From contig DAPJ01000012.1 of assembly GCA_002502095.1 (NCBI GenBank), positions 1 to 64,000 of the forward strand: DNA of 64,000 nt, read 5' to 3'. Position numbers and translations under genes: made by a program. The stretch's first letter is position 1. Every line of letters begins with the position of its first letter. The DNA is from Euryarchaeota archaeon UBA62 (GTDB taxonomy: Archaea > Thermoplasmatota > Poseidoniia > Poseidoniales > Thalassarchaeaceae). The notes beneath the pieces are model-generated. The model saw nothing but the letters and a program-made list of their open reading frames with translations, did no database searches and was not told where the DNA came from. Shown in pieces: positions 36,492-45,074 of this stretch.

Positions 36492-36775
36492 CACCGGGAA
36501 CAAGAGCAGGGAGACCTGTGGAGGACCGGTACCGATCGAGAAACAAAACGGTGATACTAGCCGTGGAGTGACTCGAGAAGGGCGACAGAGGAGCAATCCT
36601 CTGGGGGATATTACCCAAAAGTCCAGAGAAATGGCGAAGGAGCCCTAGTGGTTCCAGAGTCGTCTACCCGGGAAATCATCTCCTTTGGAGATGACGAACC
36701 GGACCCTGCGGAGTACGCAGGGGGGAAAGCTTCCCCAAGCAGAACCCCCTGCTGCTCCCACCTATGGCCCTTTCA

Positions 36776-36788
36776 AAATTATTTTTTT
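36776..36788 (+). terminator. Oligo-T terminator of the RNA candidate
   Basis: AATTATTTTTTT follows the last GC-rich hairpins and lies 13 bases before the end of the convergent fumarase gene. Archaeal termination commonly uses such T-runs. Confidence 0.55.
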
Positions 36789-36800
36789 CGTGATGATAGC

Positions 36801-38402
36801 CTAGCTGTTTCCTGTCATTGACTCTGGCCTGACCCATTGATCGAACTGTTCTTCAGTAACCAATCCAAGTCTTATGGCACTCTCTCTGAGTGTTAGATTG
36901 TTCTGGTGGGCTTCCTTGGCAATCTTCGCGGCGTTATCGTATCCAATGTGAGGATTAAGAGCGGTTACCAACATCAGAGAGTTCTCCAAATGCTCGGAAA
37001 TCTTCTCTTCATTAGCGACCAATCCATTAATACACTTGGAAGTGAACGAGCGACAGCTATCCGACAGGATTCTGATTGAATGGAGCAAGTTATGAATCAT
37101 CATCGGCTTGAATACATTCAATTCGAAATTACCTTGGCTACCTCCGATGGATATGGCTGCATGATTACCCATAACCTGGCAGCATACCATCGTCATAGCC
37201 TCGGACTGAGTGGGATTGACCTTTCCTGGCATAATACTGGATCCTGGTTCATTGGCAGGCAAGGACAGTTCACCGATTCCGCATCTGGGGCCAGAGCCGA
37301 GCCATCTGATGTCGTTTGCGATCTTCATTAATGAAACCGAAAGGGTGTTCAGTGCTCCCGATGCGGAGACAATTGCATCATGGGCTGCTAACTGAGAGAA
37401 CTTGTTCTCTGCACTGATGAATGGCAGGCCAGTTTGTTGGGAAATACTGGTGGCGACCTTTTCTGAAAAGTCGGGATGTGTATTCAATCCAGTTCCGACG
37501 GCGGTCCCCCCCAGCGCTAGTTCAAATAGATCGGTCAATGCGAACTCTATCCTCCGAATATCAGCGTCCAACATGTACACGTATCCTGAGAACTCTTGAC
37601 CGAGAGTAAGTGGCACTGCATCCATGAGGTGTGTCCTGCCAATCTTGACAATAGAGGAAAACTCCTGCGCTTTGGCCTCCAAAGAGTCCCTTAGATGATG
37701 AACTGAAGGCAGTAGTTGATTCGCGATTTGCTCGGCTGAAGATATGTGCATTGCCGTTGGAAATGTGTCATTACTTGACTGCGCCCTGTTCACATGATCA
37801 TTTGGGTGGACGGGGGCCTTACTACCCAATTCTCCTCCTGCGAGCTCTATTGCCCTATTAGCGATGACTTCATTTGCATTCATATTTGTTTGAGTTCCTG
37901 ATCCTGTCTGCCAGATCCTAAGTGGGAAGTGTCCGTCGAGACTACCTGAAATTACCTCATCGCATGATGAGGAAATCAAAGAGGCGATGTTGCCATCCAG
38001 CTGATCTAGTTGGGAGTTGGTTTCTGCTGCTGCTTTCTTTAGAATCCCAAAGGCTCTGATTACTGCTCTTGGCATTATGTCGTCACCGATATCGAAGTTC
38101 TCAAGGGATCTGGCTGTCTGAGCTCCATAGTATCTATCTGCAGGTACGACTACTTCTCCCATGGTATCAATCTCGATCCTATTTTCATCTGGATTCGCCC
38201 TAGCAGATCTCTGATGGGTTGAGACTTCGATGTCCTCTTGGTGTGAATTTCTTGACGATAGGCCGTCTTCAATCATCTTAGAAATTGTAGCGGACCTTCC
38301 CCTAGTCTTGCCCTTGCCCACTCTACGGTCTAGCTTCCTAGCGGTTTCCTCTGGAATACTAATGCTGATTATCCTACGATCACCTACACGGTGCTTTGCC
38401 AT
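36801..38402 (-). CDS. fumC: Class II fumarase fused to an N-terminal ribbon-helix-helix domain
   Basis: Residues 78-533 are a complete fumarate hydratase class II (fumarate to malate). Markers are [31 protein letters not shown] (168-180), [11 protein letters not shown] (209-219) and the signature [11 protein letters not shown] (387-397). Residues about 8-52 ([20 protein letters not shown], then [12 protein letters not shown]) look like a ribbon-helix-helix DNA-binding domain. The fumarase homology begins before Met81, and no ATG, GTG or TTG lies between codons 43 and 81, so a separate fumarase start does not exist and the fusion is real at sequence level. The arrangement recalls PutA, an enzyme with its own RHH repressor domain. 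Self-regulation is inference. Confidence 0.92.
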   Translation of the reverse strand: MAKHRVGDRRIISISIPEETARKLDRRVGKGKTRGRSATISKMIEDGLSSRNSHQEDIEVSTHQRSARANPDENRIEIDTMGEVVVPADRYYGAQTARSLENFDIGDDIMPRAVIRAFGILKKAAAETNSQLDQLDGNIASLISSSCDEVISGSLDGHFPLRIWQTGSGTQTNMNANEVIANRAIELAGGELGSKAPVHPNDHVNRAQSSNDTFPTAMHISSAEQIANQLLPSVHHLRDSLEAKAQEFSSIVKIGRTHLMDAVPLTLGQEFSGYVYMLDADIRRIEFALTDLFELALGGTAVGTGLNTHPDFSEKVATSISQQTGLPFISAENKFSQLAAHDAIVSASGALNTLSVSLMKIANDIRWLGSGPRCGIGELSLPANEPGSSIMPGKVNPTQSEAMTMVCCQVMGNHAAISIGGSQGNFELNVFKPMMIHNLLHSIRILSDSCRSFTSKCINGLVANEEKISEHLENSLMLVTALNPHIGYDNAAKIAKEAHQNNLTLRESAIRLGLVTEEQFDQWVRPESMTGNS

Positions 38403-38462
38403 ATATTCGGCATTAATTACTTATTAATAAACTCTGTGATAGACTATTAGTAAGGCGTTTTA
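38403..38462 (-). promoter_or_regulatory. AT-rich fumC promoter with repeated palindromic words
   Basis: The 60 bases before fumC contain the perfect palindrome TTATTAATAA (38421-38430) and two relatives, CTATTAGTAA (38444-38453) and TTATTAAAAT (38460-38469). They could act as TATA elements, or as half-sites for the RHH domain of the fumarase protein itself. No Shine-Dalgarno is seen. Confidence 0.45.
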
Positions 38463-38948
38463 TTAAAATCTCTCAACCTTGATTATCTTCTGAGGATCGT
38501 ATGGCCTGTCTCCTGGCTGAGTATCGCAGTTCTCGATTTTGTGAACATTTTCTATTCCTTTGACGACCTTTCCAAATACGGCATGATTACCGTCAAGCCA
38601 TGGCGTGGGGACGGTGGTCAGGAAGAACTGGGAGCCACCAGTGTTTGGACCAGCATTGGCCATAGAGAAGAGTCCTGGAGTATCGTGGCTCTTTGCTAGT
38701 GCTGAAGTCTCACAAGGAATCTTCCAACCTGGACCTCCAGTTCCAGCTCTCCCATTGTGTGGGTCCCTCGAGTGAGGGCATCCTCCTTGAATCATGAAAT
38801 CTTTGATTACTCTGTGAAAATGTAGTCCGTCATAGAACCCATCATCCACAAGTCTGAGGAAGTTTCCTGTGGTCTCTGGACAGTCTTCGGTGAAGAGTTC
38901 GATATCTATTGGTCCCGCGCTTGTCGTCATTCTAACTATGGTAGGCAT
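38463..38948 (-). CDS. Cyclophilin-type peptidyl-prolyl isomerase
   Basis: Catalyses cis-trans isomerisation of prolyl bonds. Active-site residues are visible in LHFHRVIKDFMIQGGCP (Arg of the FHRV motif), GLFSMANAGPNTGGSQFFLT and PWLDGNHAVFGKV. The frame extends upstream to 39041 with a mildly hydrophobic start, but I begin at the ATG 38948 (161 residues), where homology starts. Cytoplasmic, unless the longer form with its weak membrane-like segment is used. The 179 bases between this start and the next gene hold nothing else I recognise. Confidence 0.92.
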   Translation of the reverse strand: MPTIVRMTTSAGPIDIELFTEDCPETTGNFLRLVDDGFYDGLHFHRVIKDFMIQGGCPHSRDPHNGRAGTGGPGWKIPCETSALAKSHDTPGLFSMANAGPNTGGSQFFLTTVPTPWLDGNHAVFGKVVKGIENVHKIENCDTQPGDRPYDPQKIIKVERF

Positions 38949-39127
38949 GAGTTGAGCGGGTGACAAGCGGTCCAATAGTGTAACTGCCGTAAGAAGGAAA
39001 ATGGCAGTGCAATGGCCTGACCTTGTTATTGGTCGAAACATGGTGGTAGACGAAAATCGACTCGGGTCCTCTCAATGTAAATGAATGTCGAGTACGAATC
39101 CAATTACTGCTGGAAGCACAAGTGAGG

Positions 39128-39526
39128 TCAGGCGACCAATGAACCGGGTAACACGCCTTCAGGAAGCTCGAGGAGCCTGACTGTTCCGTCCGGATCCAGA
39201 GCTCCAAGAACCAGAAACTGACTAATGAAACCAGTTGGAAGAGTTTTGTCGCCGAGATTGATCGCACCTACTACTTTTCTTCCAATTAAATCATGTCGTG
39301 GATAGTTGGTTATCTGTGCTGAGCTCCAGAGCTTTCCTATAGCAGGCCCAAAATCAACTTGAATCTTGTATGATGGCTTTCTCATCTCTGGGAACCTCTG
39401 GACATCCATGATTACTCCAGACCTTAGATCTAGGTCAAAATAGGCAGATGCTCCAACATAATCCTTCATTGGGTGTTTCTCAGGAGAATAGGGGTCTCCT
39501 TCCGGATCTATGATATGTTGGCTCAA
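39128..39526 (-). CDS. CsaA-like tRNA-binding (OB-fold) protein
   Basis: A 132-residue protein of the Trbp111/CsaA family. It has LDLRSGVIMDVQRFPEMRKP, YKIQVDFG, GKLWSSAQITNY and the closing ISQFLVLGA. CsaA proteins bind tRNA or act as export-related chaperones. The N-terminal 20 residues are extra. The TTG start at 39526 directly follows the pyrE stop with GGTGAT upstream, so the pair is coupled; an ATG at 39469 is the alternative. Confidence 0.87.
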   Translation of the reverse strand: MSQHIIDPEGDPYSPEKHPMKDYVGASAYFDLDLRSGVIMDVQRFPEMRKPSYKIQVDFGPAIGKLWSSAQITNYPRHDLIGRKVVGAINLGDKTLPTGFISQFLVLGALDPDGTVRLLELPEGVLPGSLVA

Positions 39527-40114
39527 TCAATCACCTGTAATATTTGATCTCAGTAAAAGTGGAATAAGAGGTATTCCGGCATTTTTGAATGCTTCAATTC
39601 CTCCCTCCTCTCTATCAAGAATAGTAATGCATGCCACTACTTCGCATCCCATAGAATTCAACATCTCAGCCGCCTTCAATGCTGATCCTCCAGTTGTGGT
39701 GACGTCTTCGAGTAATACCACTCTATCTCCTGATCTGATGGTTGAGCCTTCTATTCCTGGTGGATTTCCAGTCTTTCTGCCTCCTCTGCCCTTGGGCTCC
39801 TTACGAACCATGAATCCTCTGATTTCTGAGCCTTTTCCAGCCTTGGCGATTGCGATGGCCGTTAGGGGAACAGCCCCTAACTCCAAGCCACCAACAGCAT
39901 CTACATCCCCTAAATCCACAATTTTGTCATGAATTAGGACTCCAAGTAGGTGAGCGCATTCTGGGTTCATCATCACTGGTTTCATATCAAAGAAATGCGG
40001 ACTCTCCCTGCCACTGGCTAGGGTGAATAGGTCATTAGGAGAGTGAAGGTATGCCAAATCTCTCACTCTGTCAATCAGTAGGAGCTTGGCTTGAGCGGCT
40101 GAAATCGACTGCAT
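39527..40114 (-). CDS. pyrE: Orotate phosphoribosyltransferase
   Basis: Joins orotate and PRPP to give OMP in pyrimidine synthesis. The PRPP-binding signature VVLLEDVTTTGGSALKAAE is intact, and the flexible-loop segment with RKEPKGRGGRKTGN and the early SGRESPHFFDMKP are typical. At 195 residues it is the single-domain form. No other pyr gene is adjacent; a csaA-like gene follows. Upstream lies a 128-base divergent promoter region shared with the DNA polymerase gene. Confidence 0.93.
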   Translation of the reverse strand: MQSISAAQAKLLLIDRVRDLAYLHSPNDLFTLASGRESPHFFDMKPVMMNPECAHLLGVLIHDKIVDLGDVDAVGGLELGAVPLTAIAIAKAGKGSEIRGFMVRKEPKGRGGRKTGNPPGIEGSTIRSGDRVVLLEDVTTTGGSALKAAEMLNSMGCEVVACITILDREEGGIEAFKNAGIPLIPLLLRSNITGD

Positions 40115-40242
40115 ATCCGACTAATCCGAGTAATGGTAATCGAATGAAGCTTCGGTAGGTAAATAGCCATCGAGTGGGGAAATACGGTCAATGTTCTTGA
40201 ACGGTCTAGTCTGTTGGACATTTATTCGCGTGGGGCATAGTT

Positions 40243-43200
40243 ATGGTTGAGCAACGTGAATCTGTGTCGGAGTATGATTCAGATAGGCTTTCATCCGAAG
40301 TTGAATCCTACCAAGAATGGCTTGATTTAAGGACTCAGGAAGTATACGATATAGCTCTCCAAGCAAAGGCGAAAGGGCTTGACTTCAGCACTGAAATAGA
40401 AATCCCCAGAGCCGCGGATTTAGCGAGTAGGACAGAGAAGCTTCTCGAGGAGTATCTGAAGGGGCTAGAGATAGAGGATACACTCCGAGCAATACTGCTG
40501 AAAACTGACAGAGAGAGTGCGTCTATCCAGATTGCGGTTAGTGTGGCAAAACGGATGTATGAGCGTGACGGAGATCTTCGAGAGGCAATAGATTGCGGAC
40601 TCAGAGTTGGCTTAGCTGTACTTACAGAAGCTGTTCTTGTAGCGCCACTAGATGGCATTGGTGCGGTCAGGATTCTCAATAATTCAGATGGCTCAGAGTT
40701 TCTCTCTATTGATTTCTGCGGGCCGATAAGGGCTGCTGGAGGAACTGCTCAAGCTCTGTGCGTACTAATTGGTGACATGATCAGACGTGAGCTTGGTCTG
40801 GGGAGATATAATCCATCCACAAGAGAGGTGGAAAGAGTGAAGGAAGAGTTTGGACTATACAGAGTTGGGCTTCAGTACAAACCTCCTCCTGAGGAAGTAG
40901 AGGTAATCGTTAGAGCATGTCCAGTAATGGTTAACGGAGAGGAGACTGAGAAGCAGGAGTGTGCTGGATTCAAGGAGGTCAAGAACATACAGAATGAGAA
41001 TGGTTCATTCAGGACTAGGGTTCGAGGTGGAGTAATGTTGGTTATCGGTGAAGGCTTATGCCTCAAGGCTCCAAAAATTGTGAAGCACACGGAAAGAATG
41101 GAGATTCCAGGATGGGAATTTATCTCTCAGTTTGCTAGTAAGGGAAAGAGCGATGAGGGAGAATCTGATAGCTTCAAAAGCAGGCAAATTCCTGAGATTT
41201 CAAGATATATGGATGATGTGATTGCTGGAAGGCCTATCTTTGGTGAGCCTGGTGAGCCTGGGGGATTTAGGCTTAGATATGGGAGAAGTAGAGCTACTGG
41301 GTTGGCGGCCGCTGGGTTGAATCCAGTATCGATGGAGGCGGCGGGTGGGTTCCTATCGGTTGGAACACAGATGAAGATTGAGCGTCCCGGGAAGGCTTGT
41401 GCAGTTACTCCCTGTACTGATATCGAGGGACCAATGGTAGTTCTTGACGATGGTGAGTTCAGACGTGTACACACACTCGATGAGTGGAAATTGATTCGAG
41501 AGAGAGTGGTTTCTGTTTGGGATAATGGAGAAATTCTGATGGGTTTCGGCGAGTTTCTTGAGAACAACAAGAATCTGGTTCCCTCCGCTTACAATAGAGA
41601 TTGGTGGGCGGCGGACCTTCTGGATTCATTGGATCATCCTCAGAAGGTCTCGACCTTTGCAGAGATTATGGGGGTCGGGCTTGATGCTCTGCCCAAAGGA
41701 CTACCGTTTAATGGCGCAATAAATCGAGGGGGGGAGGATGCTCTTGAGAGAGAGTGGCGTAAGAGAGAATGGTATCTTTTTCTGAGAGATGTAGATTTGA
41801 CTTGGCAACAGTCGAAGAGAATATCTGAGGCCTTCGGGACAGCAGTCCCTCCTCCTTGGAATCTATGGTGGTCCGATCTTCCGATTTCAATCACTAAACC
41901 TCTCATCCAAGAATTGACTGGGTCAGAAATTGAAGAAAGTGGCTTGAGGATAAGCGGGGCGTCGAGAGATTGGAGCCCTGGTTCTTTACAGGTCGTAGAC
42001 TCGACACACGAGCCGGACTTTGACAATTGGCCTTCATGGATGTCTGTCAGAAATCATGGAATTGTAAAATCGTGTCTTCTGACTCTTGGTTTACAGCACT
42101 ATCATGAGGCTGGGGATATCGTGATATCATCCAACTGGGAAGGTCTCTTGGAGGGGCTAGGACTGATGAACGAGGAAGGTATAGTAGTTAGCTCAGTGGA
42201 TGCAATGGGGCATATCGACGATAGGCTCTTCAGGGTTAGTGAAGCCAAGAAGGTAGTCCAAGTTGAGGGCAAGAGAAAGAGTGAGCTGGAGAGTAGAAGG
42301 GGGCTTGCCAGAGTACAGGCAACTACCCTAGCTATGCAACAAGGCAAGGGTACACTAGAGACAGAGTCGATTGGAGAGGAAGCCGCACAGGGAATCTTTG
42401 ACCCCGGGCCCGAAAACGTAGCCTCTCTGAATAGATCAGTTTCGTTACTAGATGATCACATTGTTGACGGTTCGTTATGGCTAGTTAGGAAGCTATCCTC
42501 AATGAGATGGGAGGACTCGGCAACGTGTAGAATTGGAGCTAGAATGGGCAGACCGGAAAAGTCCGGGGTTAGAGAGATGAAGCCACTGGTCCACTCACTA
42601 TATCCTATTGCTGAGAGTGGGGGGCCTCAAAGGCTCCTGGGAGAGGCGTCCTCCAAAGGAAGTATCAGAGTCCAGATGGGGCCGAGAATTTGTAGTAAAT
42701 GTGGTTCAGAGTCTCCGCATATCAGATGTCATGTCAGACCTGATCCCAATGTGGCCAAGGAGTGTGGAGGAAGAACGGAAGTCCGCAAGAGTCGTGGAGG
42801 TAAAAGGAGGCGTCGAGGAGAGTTTACGACAGTCCCGGTCTCATCGATTCTTGAAGTAAAAAGGAGAGCTTTGGGCTTGGACAAGCTCCCCTCGAAGATC
42901 AAAGCTGTGAAGGGACTAGTTTCGATTGGACAATCCCCAGAACCATTGGAGAAGGGCATTCTGAGAGCGAAGCATGGGGTTTCTGTCTTCAGAGACGGAA
43001 CGTCAAGGTATGATATGAGTGATGTACCGGTAACACACTTCAAACCAGTAGAGATTGGTACATCTTGGGAGGCTCTCGCTGAACTGGGATATACTCATGA
43101 TATTCGAGGGAGGATCCTGAAATCTGATAGTCAGATGTTGGAGTTGCTTCCACAGGATTTTATTCCATCAATTAGGTCCAAGGACCACCTTCTCGCTACT

Positions 43201-44217
43201 TGTAATTTCGTGGATGAGCTTCTGATTAGATTCTATAAAATGGAGCCGTTCTATAATGCGACTAGTGAGAAAGACTTAGTCGGAAGATTAGCCATAGGTC
43301 TCGCACCACATACTTCTGGAGGAGTATTATGTCGCTTGATCGGCTGGACTTCCTCATCTGCTGGATACGCTCATCCACTTTTCCACGCAGCAAAAAGAAG
43401 GAATTGTGATGGAGACGAGGACAGCATAATGATGCTCATGGATGGTTTGCTAAATTTCTCTAAGGAAATTTTACCTGCTGGTAGAGGAGGCAGGATGGAT
43501 GCCCCTCTTGTTCTGACGACTAGGCTGAATCCGATGGAAATAGATAAGGAGGCATTGAATGTGGATTGCTCGTGGAGCTATTCTAGGGACTTCTATGAGG
43601 CTACATTGTCTCAGCCCCACCCCAACGAAGCATCGGACTTAGTGGATCTAGTAAGTGATAGACTGGGTAGTATTGGAGATCTGCGAGGATATGGATGGAC
43701 GCATGACTCCGGTGACTTGGATTCTGGGCCAGTAAATTCTGCATACAAGACGCTCGTTAGTATGACCGACAAGATGGGTGAGCAGCTTGCACTAGGGAGT
43801 AGACTCAGGTCAGTCAGTGTGGATAGAGTGGCATCGCAAGTCATTGAATCTCATTTCCTCCCAGATATGAGAGGTAATATGATGGCATTCACCAGACAGA
43901 AAGTACGATGTGTAAAATGTGGGCACTCCTATCGAAGAATGCCTCTAGCTGGTAAGTGCGTGCAGAGGGCATCAGGAGTCTCGGGAGGTCCGAGATTCTC
44001 GAGTTCAGATGACGGAGTAGCGACTTGCGGAGGAAATGTCGTCCTAACAGTCTCGGAGGGGGCAGTCAGGAAATATATCCAGGTTACGAAGGAAGTAATG
44101 GAGAGCTACGGAGTTGATGATTATACCAAACAGCGTGTTGGATGGATGTCTGATAGTGTAGACTCATTATTCAATAATGATAGAGTGACAGTGATGACCC
44201 TGGAAGACTTCCTATGA
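40243..44217 (+). CDS. polC: DNA polymerase D large subunit DP2
   Basis: Catalytic subunit of the archaeal replicative polymerase D. The 1324-residue product is colinear with the family: an N-terminal domain with SFCGPIRAAGGTAQALCVLI-like sequence near 160-175 (as DFCGPIRAAGGTAQAL), RYGRSRATGLAAAGLNP, and EGPMVVLDDG. A first zinc region CSKCGSESPHIRC is followed by the two-barrel catalytic core, and a C-terminal zinc region starts at VRCVKCGHSYRRMP. No intein interrupts it. DP1 is not in the window. It diverges from pyrE; the convergent mptE stop abuts its own. Confidence 0.97.
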   Translation: MVEQRESVSEYDSDRLSSEVESYQEWLDLRTQEVYDIALQAKAKGLDFSTEIEIPRAADLASRTEKLLEEYLKGLEIEDTLRAILLKTDRESASIQIAVSVAKRMYERDGDLREAIDCGLRVGLAVLTEAVLVAPLDGIGAVRILNNSDGSEFLSIDFCGPIRAAGGTAQALCVLIGDMIRRELGLGRYNPSTREVERVKEEFGLYRVGLQYKPPPEEVEVIVRACPVMVNGEETEKQECAGFKEVKNIQNENGSFRTRVRGGVMLVIGEGLCLKAPKIVKHTERMEIPGWEFISQFASKGKSDEGESDSFKSRQIPEISRYMDDVIAGRPIFGEPGEPGGFRLRYGRSRATGLAAAGLNPVSMEAAGGFLSVGTQMKIERPGKACAVTPCTDIEGPMVVLDDGEFRRVHTLDEWKLIRERVVSVWDNGEILMGFGEFLENNKNLVPSAYNRDWWAADLLDSLDHPQKVSTFAEIMGVGLDALPKGLPFNGAINRGGEDALEREWRKREWYLFLRDVDLTWQQSKRISEAFGTAVPPPWNLWWSDLPISITKPLIQELTGSEIEESGLRISGASRDWSPGSLQVVDSTHEPDFDNWPSWMSVRNHGIVKSCLLTLGLQHYHEAGDIVISSNWEGLLEGLGLMNEEGIVVSSVDAMGHIDDRLFRVSEAKKVVQVEGKRKSELESRRGLARVQATTLAMQQGKGTLETESIGEEAAQGIFDPGPENVASLNRSVSLLDDHIVDGSLWLVRKLSSMRWEDSATCRIGARMGRPEKSGVREMKPLVHSLYPIAESGGPQRLLGEASSKGSIRVQMGPRICSKCGSESPHIRCHVRPDPNVAKECGGRTEVRKSRGGKRRRRGEFTTVPVSSILEVKRRALGLDKLPSKIKAVKGLVSIGQSPEPLEKGILRAKHGVSVFRDGTSRYDMSDVPVTHFKPVEIGTSWEALAELGYTHDIRGRILKSDSQMLELLPQDFIPSIRSKDHLLATCNFVDELLIRFYKMEPFYNATSEKDLVGRLAIGLAPHTSGGVLCRLIGWTSSSAGYAHPLFHAAKRRNCDGDEDSIMMLMDGLLNFSKEILPAGRGGRMDAPLVLTTRLNPMEIDKEALNVDCSWSYSRDFYEATLSQPHPNEASDLVDLVSDRLGSIGDLRGYGWTHDSGDLDSGPVNSAYKTLVSMTDKMGEQLALGSRLRSVSVDRVASQVIESHFLPDMRGNMMAFTRQKVRCVKCGHSYRRMPLAGKCVQRASGVSGGPRFSSSDDGVATCGGNVVLTVSEGAVRKYIQVTKEVMESYGVDDYTKQRVGWMSDSVDSLFNNDRVTVMTLEDFL

Positions 44218-45048
44218 TCAGTAGTGAATCCCCAGAGCCTGTAGAATAGTTGCCATCCACTGTAATTTGACTAGTTTCCTTTCCTTTTCGGTAGTTCCTG
44301 ACCACCTACCGACCTCCTTTGTGTTTGTTCCTAGCATGGTTATCCTCTCTACTGGAATTCCCAATGACATAGCTATACATGCAGCCCTATCTCCGTCTGT
44401 GAAACCTCCTGGATTGTACATACCAGCTATCTCCCCAGTTGTCTGATGTGTCAATATCAGAGGAGGTGGGGTGGGTGCATTCTTTGCGATTTCCAATAGG
44501 TCCCTCCAGTCATTCTCATTATCTCCGTGTGCGTGTAAGAAAACTGTTTTCCCCCTGTTCACGGCCTCAATGGTACCCTCTCCTCCGTCTGCATCTGAAA
44601 CTATGAAAGCCAATCTTGACCATGCTCTCTCTGCTGTGGTTTCGGATAACAGAGAGATTACTCCGGCGGCCCCATCAGCGGCAACCAGAAGAGTTGGTGA
44701 CTCTAGAGCACTGGTTAGTTCTTCTATGTCTATTGCAGCGCCTAGGATAGCAACATTTTGCTCTCTGAGAACGAGTCTTCTCTGAATATTTGCTACTGCT
44801 GCAGCCCTATTGGGCCTCCTCCATTGCTCCACTCCTGACTGCTCAACGGTAGAAAGAAGATTTTTCGCACTTGAAATATCGTCAGATTCTTGCCAACCAA
44901 AATGGCTCCTGAATTCATCTTGAATTTTTACAAGAATATCAAGAGAGGGCATCAGATCTGTGGGTGGCCTAGACATGTTTCTCCAGTGGAAGGGGTCGGT
45001 GATTGTTGAATAACCCTCTTGGTTCTCTAGGTATCGTGCCCATTCCAC
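44218..45048 (-). CDS. mptE: 6-hydroxymethyl-7,8-dihydropterin pyrophosphokinase (MptE-like)
   Basis: Predicted to pyrophosphorylate 6-hydroxymethyl-dihydropterin in archaeal folate/pterin synthesis. The DUF115 markers are FLHAHGDNENDW, LILTHQTTGEIAGMYNPGG and GGFTDGDRAACIAMSLG, followed by MLGTNTKEVGR and a Lys-rich KERKLVKLQWM helix near the end. An acidic strand FIVSDADGGEG matches the family's nucleotide site. At 276 residues it is of normal length. The start at 45048 leaves 26 bases to the divergent priL; an ATG at 44977 is possible. Confidence 0.88.
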   Translation of the reverse strand: MEWARYLENQEGYSTITDPFHWRNMSRPPTDLMPSLDILVKIQDEFRSHFGWQESDDISSAKNLLSTVEQSGVEQWRRPNRAAAVANIQRRLVLREQNVAILGAAIDIEELTSALESPTLLVAADGAAGVISLLSETTAERAWSRLAFIVSDADGGEGTIEAVNRGKTVFLHAHGDNENDWRDLLEIAKNAPTPPPLILTHQTTGEIAGMYNPGGFTDGDRAACIAMSLGIPVERITMLGTNTKEVGRWSGTTEKERKLVKLQWMATILQALGIHY

Positions 45049-45074
45049 TCAAGCCACCCATAATCGAAAATCGG

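Larger units (their letters stand above)
36112..36788 (+). ncRNA. Candidate large structured non-coding RNA (about 670 nt)
   Basis: No protein gene is convincing in 36015-36800. The stretch is visibly richer in G, C and A-rich loops than its surroundings. It holds many local hairpins with stable loops: ACGGT-AGA-ACCGT (36187-36199), ACTCT-GAAA-AGAGT (36200-36213), TCACC-TGTG-GGTGA (36230-36243), CCC-TTCG-GGG near 36330, CAGG-GAGA-CCTG near 36510, AGAGGA-GCAA-TCCTCT (36587-36602), TCATCTCC-TTT-GGAGATGA (36676-36694), CCCTGCG-GAGTA-CGCAGGG (36704-36722) and GGGGAA-AGC-TTCCCC (36722-36736). It starts after a TATA-like promoter and ends in a T-run. I do not recognise the P4 core of RNase P RNA, the SRP Alu/S domains or group I/II intron cores. 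Function unknown. Confidence 0.65.

Noticed and set aside
36265..36648. 127-codon open frame in the middle of the RNA candidate, plus an overlapping plus-strand frame and a minus-strand frame
   Set aside because: The predicted peptide is low-complexity (Gly, Lys, Glu, Arg), several frames are open at once because stops are rare in the G-rich sequence, and hairpins run through it. It is kept as a caveat to the RNA call, since the repeat spacing of 180 bases is a multiple of three.
36112..36788. RNase P RNA or SRP RNA
   Set aside because: I found neither the paired P4 strands of RNase P RNA nor the SRP helix 8 asymmetric loop in a plausible order. A covariance search is needed for certainty.
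38949..39041. Longer cyclophilin with a possible signal-like N-terminus
   Set aside because: The hydrophobic stretch is short and broken by charged residues, and homology begins at 38948.
40243..44217. Intein in the DNA polymerase D large subunit
   Set aside because: The length is close to intein-free DP2 and no splicing blocks are visible.
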